From positions 1 through 5,553 of the forward strand of contig JAJZPX010000146.1 of assembly GCA_021811025.1 (NCBI GenBank): 5,553 nt of DNA, given 5' to 3'. A model generated the notes under the pieces. The model saw nothing but the letters and a program-made list of their open reading frames with translations. It made no database searches and was not told the origin of the DNA. The DNA is from Actinomycetes bacterium (lineage in GTDB: Bacteria; Actinomycetota; Coriobacteriia; Anaerosomatales; JAJZPX01). Of this stretch, positions 1-5,481 are shown piece by piece (the stretch's first letter is position 1; every line of letters starts with the position of its first letter). Both the position numbers and the translations under genes were made by a program.

Positions 1-582
1 CACGTCGTACGCGACGCGCCCGTGCTCCACGCCGTCGAGCGGCACGCCGAAGTGCCTCATCAGTATCCCCACCGCCATCGCCGCCTTCTTCCTCCCGATT
101 CCGGGAAAGGAGGCGAGCCGCTGCGTAACTTCGACCACGGTGCTCCCCTCGGCCCAGATCGCCGACGCGTCCCCGCCGTACTCGGCGAGCACCTTCGCAG
201 CAGCGGCGGACACCCACCTCGGCAGCGTTCGCTTGAAGCGGTGCAGGCACGGGCGCCGCGCGAACGCCTCCTCGACCGCCTCGCGCTCGCATGCGAGCCG
301 CTCGAGGTCCAAGTGCCCGAGCCGGCGCGACAGCTCCCAGGGGCCGGCCCACGCGCGCTCGGCCGGGATACCTTGGGTGAACAGCACTCCGAGCAGAAAC
401 GCGTTCGGGGACGACTTCACGAGCGCGTCGGCCTCGGGGACGTCGGTGAAGGAGCCTCCGACCTGCGCGGCACCGGAAGCGACGAGCTTCCTGCCGAGAG
501 CCACCAGCAGGGCCGCAACAGCGGGCCCGGCCGCCCGTGCTGCTACGCGACCCTCGGGCCGTGCTTCAGGAAGAACTCGCAA
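1..582 (-). CDS. HhH-GPD base-excision-repair glycosylase-like protein (endonuclease III superfamily), 3' end missing
   Basis: Probable DNA glycosylase of the helix-hairpin-helix/GPD fold, acting on damaged or mismatched bases in DNA. Numbering from a TTG at 580-582, 194 codons are visible before the gene leaves the window. The segment FLLGVLFTQGIPAERAWAGP resembles the conserved N-terminal part of small bacterial HhH-GPD proteins. The hairpin LASFPGIGRKKAAMAV follows, with Lys165 in the place of the catalytic Lys120 of E. coli Nth. Asp193 in the final AYDV is the likely counterpart of Nth Asp138, with about ten extra residues between the two. Any C-terminal Fe-S cluster loop lies outside the window. 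The start is uncertain. An in-frame TGA at 610-612 bounds the frame. TTG 582 has AAGGAG (594-599) 11 nt upstream; GTG 591 is only 2 nt from it; GTG 504 would remove conserved-looking sequence. The start overlaps the end of the Cys-rich gene, suggesting coupled translation. Fold assignment is fairly sure; substrate is unknown. Confidence 0.82.
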   Translation of the reverse strand, partial: MRVLPEARPEGRVAARAAGPAVAALLVALGRKLVASGAAQVGGSFTDVPEADALVKSSPNAFLLGVLFTQGIPAERAWAGPWELSRRLGHLDLERLACEREAVEEAFARRPCLHRFKRTLPRWVSAAAAKVLAEYGGDASAIWAEGSTVVEVTQRLASFPGIGRKKAAMAVGILMRHFGVPLDGVEHGRVAYDV

Positions 583-788
583 GAGAGGCACGTCTCCTTG
601 ATGACCGCCTCACGATCGATCGACGGATCGAAGATGAGATCGGGATCCGTCGTCACCACGTGGGTCGGACGCGGGCACGCTTCCGCGAACGCGCACTTTG
701 TCGGGCAGCGGTCCATCAGCTCGACGGAATGCGGGCAATCAGCCTGCATCTCCTCGTCGCATCCGCGCATCTCCCAGCACTTCGCCAT
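543..788 (-). CDS. Small cysteine-rich protein, 81 aa, function unknown
   Basis: No function recognised with certainty. The 81-residue protein starts at ATG 788, with GGAGG (798-802) placed 9 nt upstream, so this is a convincing gene. It has eight cysteines: C4, C10, C18, C28, C32, C38 and a C67-x2-C70 pair, plus H20 and H43. This looks like metal (Zn or Fe-S) binding in two clusters joined by an acidic stretch around TTDPDLIFDP. The opening KCWEMRGC recalls the CW motif of small proteins called two-CW domain proteins, often found in anaerobes; that link is recollection, not a search result. There is no signal peptide or membrane segment, so it is probably cytoplasmic. The HhH-GPD gene begins inside its 3' end (overlap about 40 nt), implying co-expression. 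It is divergent from the FAD oxidoreductase gene across 128 nt. Confidence 0.8.
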   Translation of the reverse strand: MAKCWEMRGCDEEMQADCPHSVELMDRCPTKCAFAEACPRPTHVVTTDPDLIFDPSIDREAVIKETCLSCEFFLKHGPRVA

Positions 789-916
789 CTTCTCGTGCCT
801 CCATCGACGGGAAACTCGCCAATCCTAGCACGCCCGAACGGCAGACGGCAGGAGAATCGCGGGCAGGGTACGAACATACCGGTGGCATCAATCGCCTCCC
901 CGAGGAGCAGCAAGCG
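789..916. promoter_or_regulatory. Divergent intergenic region between the Cys-rich gene and the FAD oxidoreductase
   Basis: This 128-nt gap must hold the promoters of two divergent genes. On the minus strand a possible -10, TAGGAT (822-827), lies 33 nt upstream of ATG 788, but I find no good -35 at the right distance. On the plus strand no convincing -35/-10 pair is visible. A small inverted repeat, GGTA-6 nt-TACC (867-880), lies 36 nt before the TTG start and could be an operator or chance. The region is clearly less G+C-biased than the flanking genes. Confidence 0.35.
902..907 (+). promoter_or_regulatory. Ribosome binding site that fixes the TTG start of the FAD oxidoreductase
   Basis: GAGGAG stands 9 nt before the TTG at 917-919. 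The frame stays open far upstream, to an ATG at 698. That longer reading would run across the whole divergent gap and into the oppositely oriented Cys-rich gene, and it encodes low-complexity Arg/Ser/Pro-rich sequence with no family resemblance. The SD-TTG pair also leaves 12 residues before the Rossmann strand, as expected. Confidence 0.7.
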
Positions 917-2014
917 TTGGTCCAATCAAATCGCCGCCCGTCGTCGGACCGCTACGACACGGTAATCGCGGGAGCCGGTCCCGCCGGGATAATGGCCGCG
1001 CGCGAGGCAGCCGCACGAGGCACCGTCCTGCTGGTCGAAGCGTCCCGGCTGCCGCGGAACAAGAGCTGCGGGGGCATGCTGCACGAGCACACGCAGGAGT
1101 TCATCACGCCGTTCGGCCCCGTTCCCGACGACATCGTCCTCGAGCCTCGTCACGTGGACTTCCGCTATCACGACTGGGACCGGCGGATAGCGAAGCCGAC
1201 CTCCGTGCGCTTCCTCAACGTCGACCGGCCCGGCTTCGACCGCTGGCTGCTCGGGGCGCTGCCGGACGACGTCGAGCTCGTCGAGGGCTGCCCGCTCGAC
1301 GCGTTCGCTCAGGACGAGCGGGGCGTGCGGGCGATACTGCGCGTCGACGGCGAGCCGCTCGGGATCGTCTGCGAGAACCTGGTGGGGGCCGACGGCGCCC
1401 GTTCGATGATCCGCCGGGCGCTGGGCATCGGATCGGTCGCGACCTACGTGACGCTACAGGACTGGCTGTGCCTCGACGGCAAGCTCGAGCCCTACTTCGA
1501 CTGCATCTACATGCGCGGCGTGGGCGACTCGTTCGCGTACGGCTACGTCGTCCCGAAGGGTGACCGCGCGATCGTCGGCTCGGTCTTCTACCCCAGGACT
1601 CGGCGCCCGCACCAGAAGCACGACCAGGTCGTGCGGATCCTGCGGAACGCGCTGCCGCAGCTCGGTCCGCGAGTCGACCGGGAAGCGTGGGTGGCGCTGT
1701 CGGTGCGCTCGCGCACCGACGTCGTCCCGGGAGAGGGACGCGTCCTGCTCGCAGGCGAGGCAGGCGGCTTCATGTCACCCACGTCGGGCGAAGGCATCAG
1801 CTACGCGCTCAGGTCCGGCGCGCTCGCCGGCCGGGCCGTCGCCGTATCGTCGCCGGACGAAGCGCTCGGGGTCTTCGCCGCGTCGTCGATGCCCCTGCAG
1901 CGCGACATTCGCCGGAAGCTGCGGTGGCTGCCGGTGATGGAGTCGGAGTTCGGCAAGTACCTGGGCGGCATGACACCCACGTCGATCGTCAGCGCGATGA
2001 CGAAGGGGCTGTGA
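917..2014 (+). CDS. FAD-dependent oxidoreductase, geranylgeranyl reductase family
   Basis: A 365-residue flavoprotein of the p-hydroxybenzoate-hydroxylase-fold/geranylgeranyl reductase type. Members reduce isoprenoid double bonds in prenyl lipids or quinone side chains, or act on other hydrophobic substrates; which applies here cannot be read from sequence. FAD site: strand YDTVIAG with GAGPAG at residues 19-24 and Glu41 at the end of the second strand to bind the ribose. PRNKSCGG at 46-53 matches the PxxKxCGG signature of the family. The second FAD motif, LLAGEAGGFMSPTSGEG, lies at 277-293, with Glu281 where the usual GD motif has Asp. The C-terminal third (after about 300) is the helical substrate cap end, finishing in GGMTPTSIVSAMTKGL. 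No transmembrane segment is evident, so it would be cytosolic or peripheral. It stands alone on the plus strand, convergent with dcd, with only 4 nt between stop codons. The family assignment is secure; alternatives are a tryptophan-halogenase-like or other FAD-binding-3 enzyme, considered less likely because of the KxCGG motif. Confidence 0.85.
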   Translation: MVQSNRRPSSDRYDTVIAGAGPAGIMAAREAAARGTVLLVEASRLPRNKSCGGMLHEHTQEFITPFGPVPDDIVLEPRHVDFRYHDWDRRIAKPTSVRFLNVDRPGFDRWLLGALPDDVELVEGCPLDAFAQDERGVRAILRVDGEPLGIVCENLVGADGARSMIRRALGIGSVATYVTLQDWLCLDGKLEPYFDCIYMRGVGDSFAYGYVVPKGDRAIVGSVFYPRTRRPHQKHDQVVRILRNALPQLGPRVDREAWVALSVRSRTDVVPGEGRVLLAGEAGGFMSPTSGEGISYALRSGALAGRAVAVSSPDEALGVFAASSMPLQRDIRRKLRWLPVMESEFGKYLGGMTPTSIVSAMTKGL

Positions 2015-2019
2015 GCCCC
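2005..2019. terminator. Candidate bidirectional terminator hairpin over two convergent stop codons
   Basis: GGGGCT-GTG-AGCCCC is a perfect 6-bp stem with a triloop. It contains the TGA of the oxidoreductase (2012-2014), and its last base is the first base of the complementary dcd stop (2019-2021). Being symmetric, it could form in both transcripts. No real U-run follows on either side (TACCTCTTC on plus, TTCGTCATC on minus), so efficiency is uncertain. It is the only hairpin at this junction. Confidence 0.45.
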
Positions 2020-2579
2020 TACCTCTTCAGGTGGCTGCGGCTGGGCGTCGGCTCGACCTGTCCCTGATACCGGCTGCCGAGCCCGGGCGTGCCGTACGGT
2101 CGCTCGACGGGCGTGGTGAGCTGCATGAACGATAGCTGGCCGATCGGCATGCCGGGGGCCAGCACGATCGGGAGGTTGGCGACGTTGCTGAGTTCGAGCG
2201 TGAGCGTCCCGTCCCAGCCCGGATCGACGTAGCCCGCCGTCGAGTGGATGAGCAGGCCGAGGCGCCCCAGCGAGCTCTTGCCCTCGAGACGGGCGACGAT
2301 GTCGTCGGGCAGGGCGAGGCGCTCGAGCGTGGCGCCGAGCACGAACTCACCCGGGTGGAGCACGAACGGTGTCTCGGGCGACGCCTCGACGAGCTCCATC
2401 AGGCCCTGTTGCTCGACTGACGGATCGATGTACGGGTAGCGAGCGTTGCGGAAGACCTGGAACCGGCCGGCGAGGTGCACGTCCACCGACGACGGCTGGA
2501 CGTCGTCCGGGTCTAGAGGCTCGATCCGGATACGGCCGGCGAGCAGCTGCTCCTTGATGCTGCGATCGGAGAGGACCAC
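2019..2579 (-). CDS. dcd: dCTP deaminase, probably bifunctional dCTP deaminase/dUTPase type
   Basis: A 186-residue homotrimeric dUTPase-fold enzyme. Monofunctional Dcd turns dCTP into dUTP; the bifunctional type releases dUMP directly, feeding thymidylate synthase. Evidence: MVLSDRSIKEQL at the start, VQPSSVDVHL (27-36), LHPGEFVLG (74-82), KSSLGRLGLLIHSTAG (101-116), YVDPGWDG (117-124), and TLELSN with Glu129 in the position of catalytic Glu138 of E. coli Dcd. The tail RYQGQ...PTPSR closes the active site on nucleotide. HSTAG, rather than the VTAH of E. coli, and the overall likeness to Mycobacterium Dcd:Dut (from memory) favour the bifunctional type; this is inference. The start is GTG 2577-2579, giving the usual family length. 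Its Shine-Dalgarno AGGG (2589-2592) overlaps the nrdJ stop codon, with 11 nt between the genes, so translation is probably coupled. Extending the frame to 2624 would overlap nrdJ and add non-family sequence. Confidence 0.93.
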   Translation of the reverse strand: MVLSDRSIKEQLLAGRIRIEPLDPDDVQPSSVDVHLAGRFQVFRNARYPYIDPSVEQQGLMELVEASPETPFVLHPGEFVLGATLERLALPDDIVARLEGKSSLGRLGLLIHSTAGYVDPGWDGTLTLELSNVANLPIVLAPGMPIGQLSFMQLTTPVERPYGTPGLGSRYQGQVEPTPSRSHLKR

Positions 2580-2590
2580 GGGGAGACGCC

Positions 2591-4870
2591 CTACGCGCAC
2601 TTGCTGTAGCCGCAGGCGCGGCACACCATGCAGCCGCTTTCGTGCTCAACTGCCCCGCCGCACTCGGGGCACTGCCCGGAGAGGTTGTCGAGAGCGTCCC
2701 CGTGCTTGGTCACCCCGAACGATGCCTCGCCCGTCTTCATCCACTCGAGGTAGTGCTCGAGCGCGATGCCCACCGCATCCGCGCACGAGAGCACCTTCCC
2801 GCCCTGGGCCCACGCCGGGCTCGGACACCGGATGCCGCGCAGCTGCTTGATGATCGCGTCGGGGTCGACTCCGGCTCGCAAGGACATCGACACCATCCGG
2901 GACAAGGCCTCCGACTGGCTCGACGCGCAGCCGCCGGACTTGCCCATCTGCGTGAACACCTCGCACAGCCCGTACTCGTCGGAGTTGATGGTCACGTAGA
3001 GGTTGCCGCAACCGGTCTGGATCTTCTCGGTGCGCCCGATCGTGACGCTCGGCCTCGGCCGAGGCTCGATCTCCCCTGGCTTTGCAGGCGACGGCGCCTC
3101 TCCGGCACGGGCCGTCTTCCCGGTCGACAGCACCTGGTTCTCCTTGCTGCCGTCACGGTAGATGGTGACGCCCTTCACGCCGAGCTCGTACGCGAGATCG
3201 TACACCTCGCGGACGTCTTCCGGCGTCGTGTCGTGCGCGAAGTTGACCGTCTTGCTGACGGCGTTGTCGGTGTACTTCTGGAACGCCGCCTGCATGCGGA
3301 CGTGCCACAGCGGTGAGATGTCGTGGGCCGTCACGAACATGCGCCGGACGTCCTCGGGCACCTCGTCCATCCCCTGGACCGAGCCGTGCTCGGCGATCAG
3401 GCTCATCAGCTCCCGGCTGTAGAAGCCCCTCTTCACCGCGAGGTCCTCGAAGAGCGGGTTCGCTTCGATGAGCCGGTCGTTGTCCATCACGGTCCGTACG
3501 TAGCTCACCGCGAACAGCGGCTCGATGCCCGAGCTCACGTTCGCGATGATCGACAGAGTCCCTGTGGGAGCCACCGTCGTGACGGTGGCGTTGCGAAGAC
3601 GGACGCCTTCGGGGGTGTCGTAGATCGACCCGGCGAAGTTCGGGAACGTCCCCCGCTCTTCGGCGAGCCTCGCCGACGCCGCGCGCGCCTCGGCCTCGAT
3701 GAAGCCCATCACCTTCTCCCCGAGCGAGACGGCCTCTTCCGAGTCGTAGGCGATCCCCAGCTTGATGAGCATGTCCGCCCATCCCATGACGCCGAGGCCG
3801 ATCTTGCGGTTGCCGCGCGCCAGCTCAGCGATGTTGGGCAGCGGGTACTCGTTCATGTCGATGACGTCGTCGAGGAAGTGCACCGAGCGGTGAACGACGT
3901 CCGCGAGGCGGTCCCAGTCGACCGCCGGACCGTCCTCGCGCTGCAGCACGAAGCGCGAGAGGTTGACCGATCCGAGGTTGCACGCCTCGTACGGCAGGAG
4001 CGGCTGCTCGCCGCACGGGTTCGTCGACTCGATCTCGCCGAGCTGCGGCGTCGGATTGTCTCGGTTCATCCGGTCGATGAAGATGATGCCGGGATCACCG
4101 GTCGCCCACGCCATCTCCACGATCAGCTCGTACACCTCGCGCGCGTCGAGCGACCCCGCCACGCTGCCGTCGCGCGGGTTGATGAGCTCGTAGCTCGTCC
4201 CGTTGCGCACGGCCTCCATGAACTTCTCCGTCAGCGCGACGGAGATGTTGAAGTTGCTGAAGTCTCCCTCGGCCTTGCACTTGATGAAGCTCAGGATGTC
4301 GGGGTGATCGACCCGCAGCACGCCCATGTTGGCGCCGCGGCGCGTCCCGCCCTGCTTCACGGCCTCCGTCGCCTGATTGAAGACGCGCATGAAGGAGACG
4401 GGCCCCGAAGAGACTCCCTGCGTGGAGCGCACCGCGTCGCCCGCCGGCCGCAGCCGCGAGAAGCTGAAGCCCGTCCCGCCGCCCGACTTGTGGATGAGCG
4501 CGGTGTCGCGGACGGCGCCGAAGATCGACTCCATCGAGTCCGCGACCGGCAGCACGAAGCACGCGGAGAGCTGCTGGAGCTCGCGCCCGGCATTCATGAG
4601 GGTCGGGGAGTTGGGAAGGAAGTCGAGCGAGGTCATCAGGTCGTAGAAGTCCTCCGCCGTCTCGGTCACGGTCGTCTCGTCCGCGCCGTACCGCGCGTCC
4701 GCCGACGCGATGTTCTCCGCCACTCGGATGAACATGTCCGACGGGCGCTCGACCGGCTGCCCGTCGTCGCCCTTGCGGAGGTACCGCTTCTGCAGCACCT
4801 TGAGCGAGTTCGGCGACAGGGTCTCGTCGACGACCCTGGAGTACGTTGTGCGCTCGTTAGCATCCGCCAT
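2591..4870 (-). CDS. nrdJ: Adenosylcobalamin-dependent (class II) ribonucleoside-diphosphate reductase
   Basis: A 759-residue cytosolic enzyme that reduces ribonucleotides to deoxyribonucleotides using adenosylcobalamin to make its thiyl radical, so no oxygen-dependent small subunit is needed. The barrel domain shows NSPTLMNAG (87-95) and the first redox cysteine C104 in LSACFVLPV. KSGGGTGFSFSRLRP (128-142) follows, then NPCGE (284-288) with radical Cys286 and Glu288. The second redox cysteine is C297, exactly 11 residues after C286 as in long class II enzymes, and PTGTLS (435-440) is the phosphate-binding loop. After a Pro-rich linker (about 590-608) comes a TSCPD domain (about 612-710). The C-terminal cysteine tail has C734, C737, C747, C750, C753 and C758 (ending CGYSKCA) and re-reduces the active site. 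There is no N-terminal ATP cone, so overall-activity control by dATP is probably absent. The start is ATG 4868-4870: the promoter lies at 4960-4987, so the longer frame to 5014 cannot be used. The SD GAGGGAG (4883-4889) is 12 nt away, rather distant. First gene of an operon with dcd. Confidence 0.96.
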   Translation of the reverse strand: MADANERTTYSRVVDETLSPNSLKVLQKRYLRKGDDGQPVERPSDMFIRVAENIASADARYGADETTVTETAEDFYDLMTSLDFLPNSPTLMNAGRELQQLSACFVLPVADSMESIFGAVRDTALIHKSGGGTGFSFSRLRPAGDAVRSTQGVSSGPVSFMRVFNQATEAVKQGGTRRGANMGVLRVDHPDILSFIKCKAEGDFSNFNISVALTEKFMEAVRNGTSYELINPRDGSVAGSLDAREVYELIVEMAWATGDPGIIFIDRMNRDNPTPQLGEIESTNPCGEQPLLPYEACNLGSVNLSRFVLQREDGPAVDWDRLADVVHRSVHFLDDVIDMNEYPLPNIAELARGNRKIGLGVMGWADMLIKLGIAYDSEEAVSLGEKVMGFIEAEARAASARLAEERGTFPNFAGSIYDTPEGVRLRNATVTTVAPTGTLSIIANVSSGIEPLFAVSYVRTVMDNDRLIEANPLFEDLAVKRGFYSRELMSLIAEHGSVQGMDEVPEDVRRMFVTAHDISPLWHVRMQAAFQKYTDNAVSKTVNFAHDTTPEDVREVYDLAYELGVKGVTIYRDGSKENQVLSTGKTARAGEAPSPAKPGEIEPRPRPSVTIGRTEKIQTGCGNLYVTINSDEYGLCEVFTQMGKSGGCASSQSEALSRMVSMSLRAGVDPDAIIKQLRGIRCPSPAWAQGGKVLSCADAVGIALEHYLEWMKTGEASFGVTKHGDALDNLSGQCPECGGAVEHESGCMVCRACGYSKCA

Positions 4871-4937
4871 GGCTTCTCGTGGCTCCCTCTCGAGTCCTTC
4901 CCGCGCGCCCGAGGCGCTCGTCCGCTTCCCTGCTGGG

Positions 4938-4953
4938 CAACAATATGTTGCGT
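4938..4953 (-). promoter_or_regulatory. NrdR box 1 (proximal) upstream of nrdJ
   Basis: The site reads CAACAATATGTTGCGT on the plus strand, agreeing at about 13 of 16 positions with the NrdR consensus ACACWATATGTWGTGT. It contains a 6-bp inverted repeat, GCAACA-ATA-TGTTGC (4937-4951). It covers the predicted transcription start near 4953, so bound NrdR (an ATP/dATP-sensing zinc-ribbon/ATP-cone repressor) would block initiation. nrdR itself is not in the window. Confidence 0.78.
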
Positions 4954-4959
4954 TCTCGA

Positions 4960-4987
4960 ATTCTACCACCGCAACATGTAGCGTCAA
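4960..4987 (-). promoter_or_regulatory. Sigma-70-type promoter of the nrdJ-dcd operon
   Basis: On the minus strand, TTGACG (-35, 4982-4987) and TAGAAT (-10, 4960-4965) are separated by 16 nt. Each matches consensus at five of six positions, unusually good for high-GC DNA. The predicted start is near 4953, giving a leader of about 83 nt before ATG 4870. One NrdR box falls within the -35/spacer and the other at the start point. The leader is too short for a cobalamin riboswitch. Confidence 0.75.
4969..4984 (-). promoter_or_regulatory. NrdR box 2 (distal) upstream of nrdJ
   Basis: The site reads CCGCAACATGTAGCGT on the plus strand, about 12 of 16 matches to the NrdR consensus. It starts exactly 31 bp from box 1, three helical turns, the spacing typical of paired NrdR boxes. 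It occupies the promoter spacer and the last three bases of the -35 element. The pairing and position raise confidence above that of either site alone. Confidence 0.72.
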
Positions 4988-5007
4988 CCCGCCAGGACGA
5001 GCGGTGG

Positions 5008-5021
5008 CCGGCAAGTGCCGG
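5008..5021. repeat. Perfect short hairpin between the nifU terminator and the nrdJ promoter
   Basis: CCGGC-AAGT-GCCGG is a 5-bp stem with a tetraloop, 20 nt upstream of the -35 of nrdJ. It could be a second terminator element insulating nrdJ from upstream transcription. No U-run follows, and short G+C palindromes are common at this base composition. Confidence 0.3.
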
Positions 5022-5040
5022 ACGGCGCCGGAGAAGCGAA

Positions 5041-5072
5041 GAGCGTCGCCCGGCGGCCGCCGAACGACGCTC
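5041..5072 (-). terminator. Intrinsic-type terminator downstream of the NifU-like gene
   Basis: On the minus strand, GAGCGTCG (5065-5072) pairs perfectly with CGACGCTC (5041-5048). The 16-nt loop contains a further palindrome, CGGCGGCCGCCG, making a long, very stable stem. It lies 22 nt after the NifU-like stop codon and is followed by TTCGCTTCTCC, which is pyrimidine-rich but not a clean U-tract. The position between a stop codon and the next promoter supports termination. Confidence 0.7.
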
Positions 5073-5094
5073 CAGCACCATCAACACCCGCAGA

Positions 5095-5319
5095 TCACAT
5101 GACGGGTTCTACCCGCTCGACCTCCGGGATCTCCTCCTTCAGTACGCGCTCGACCCCGTTCGCCAGCGTGAGCTGGGACATCGGGCACCCGGCGCACGCG
5201 CCGACAAGCTTCACCTTCACGACGCCACCTTCGACGTCGACGAGCTCCACGTCGCCGCCGTCCGCCTGAAGGGCGGGACGGATCCTGTCGAGCACTTCCT
5301 GCACGCGTTCCTTCTCCAC
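5095..5319 (-). CDS. NifU C-terminal-domain (Nfu-type) Fe-S cluster scaffold protein
   Basis: A 74-residue single-domain protein of the NifU C-terminal family (Nfu), which holds a [4Fe-4S] cluster between subunits and passes it to apoproteins in the cytosol. Signature residues: VLDRIRPALQADGGDVELVD (9-28) and the cluster ligands C42-A-G-C45 in GACAGCPMSQLTL. No N-terminal IscU-like or A-type domain is present; stand-alone proteins of 70-90 residues are normal for this family. The start is GTG 5317-5319. AGGAGG (5328-5333) lies 8 nt upstream, while the longer frame to GTG 5349 has no good SD and adds ten residues the family does not need. It follows the 5S rRNA in the same direction and has its own terminator. 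No convincing promoter was found, so read-through from the rRNA operon is possible. No other Fe-S assembly genes are visible. Confidence 0.92.
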   Translation of the reverse strand: MEKERVQEVLDRIRPALQADGGDVELVDVEGGVVKVKLVGACAGCPMSQLTLANGVERVLKEEIPEVERVEPVM

Positions 5320-5327
5320 GAACGCCA

Positions 5328-5333
5328 CCTCCT
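5328..5333 (-). promoter_or_regulatory. Strong Shine-Dalgarno deciding the GTG start of the NifU-like gene
   Basis: AGGAGG on the minus strand, continuing to AGGAGGT (5327-5333), lies 8 nt before GTG 5317-5319. This is a near-perfect anti-16S match at ideal spacing, so the downstream GTG is preferred over the GTG at 5347-5349. Confidence 0.75.
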
Positions 5334-5361
5334 CTCCCAGCCTGCGCACACAAGTGGGGCC

Positions 5362-5383
5362 GGGCCGGCGGCTGGACCGGCCC
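5362..5383 (-). terminator. G+C hairpin between 5S rRNA and the NifU-like gene, possible rRNA-operon terminator
   Basis: GGGCCGG-8 nt-CCGGCCC is a perfect 7-bp stem about 100 nt past the 5S 3' end and 43 nt before the NifU-like start. It is the strongest hairpin in the roughly 160-nt gap (5320-5481) and may end rRNA transcription. The minus-strand sequence after it (GGCCCCACTTGTG) has no U-run, so this is tentative. A weaker 6-bp stem with a 20-nt loop (CGGCGG...CCGCCG, about 5424-5455) lies nearer the 5S. No clear promoter is seen in the gap. Confidence 0.4.
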
Positions 5384-5481
5384 GCTCGCGTCAGACTACC
5401 ACAATCCTGAGCGCGGCGGTCGTATTAGCAACAATGGTGCCGCCGATCGCTGCGACCGGGTACACGAAAGCCGTTGGATGT

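Noticed and set aside
612..648. Cluster of GATC/CGATCG motifs
   Set aside because: They fall within codons of the Cys-rich gene (Asp/Ile/Arg-rich stretch) and show no regular spacing or origin-like context.
22..828. Plus-strand 268-codon open frame at the left edge
   Set aside because: It lies opposite two better supported minus-strand genes and has Arg/His/Pro-rich shadow composition.
867..880. Inverted repeat GGTA-6 nt-TACC as an operator
   Set aside because: Four-base arms are too short to separate from chance; noted only within the intergenic region.
698..916. N-terminal extension of the FAD oxidoreductase to ATG 698
   Set aside because: It would overlap the Cys-rich gene on the other strand, adds low-complexity sequence, and ignores the good SD and TTG at 902-919.
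4871..4953. Cobalamin riboswitch in the nrdJ leader
   Set aside because: The predicted leader is about 83 nt, well below the size of a B12 riboswitch, and no B12-box sequence is seen. A 5-bp hairpin at 4905-4917 is within chance for this composition.
3323..4981. A 552-codon open frame on the plus strand opposite nrdJ
   Set aside because: It is antisense to a certain nrdJ, has the His/Arg/Val-rich composition typical of the complementary strand of high-GC genes, and shows no recognisable family motif.
4871..5014. N-terminal extension of NrdJ to ATG 5014
   Set aside because: It would include the promoter and both NrdR boxes within the coding region and has no resemblance to RNR N-termini.
5391..5481. 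tRNA gene following 5S rRNA
   Set aside because: No acceptor stem, anticodon arm or TTC motif could be fitted on either strand.
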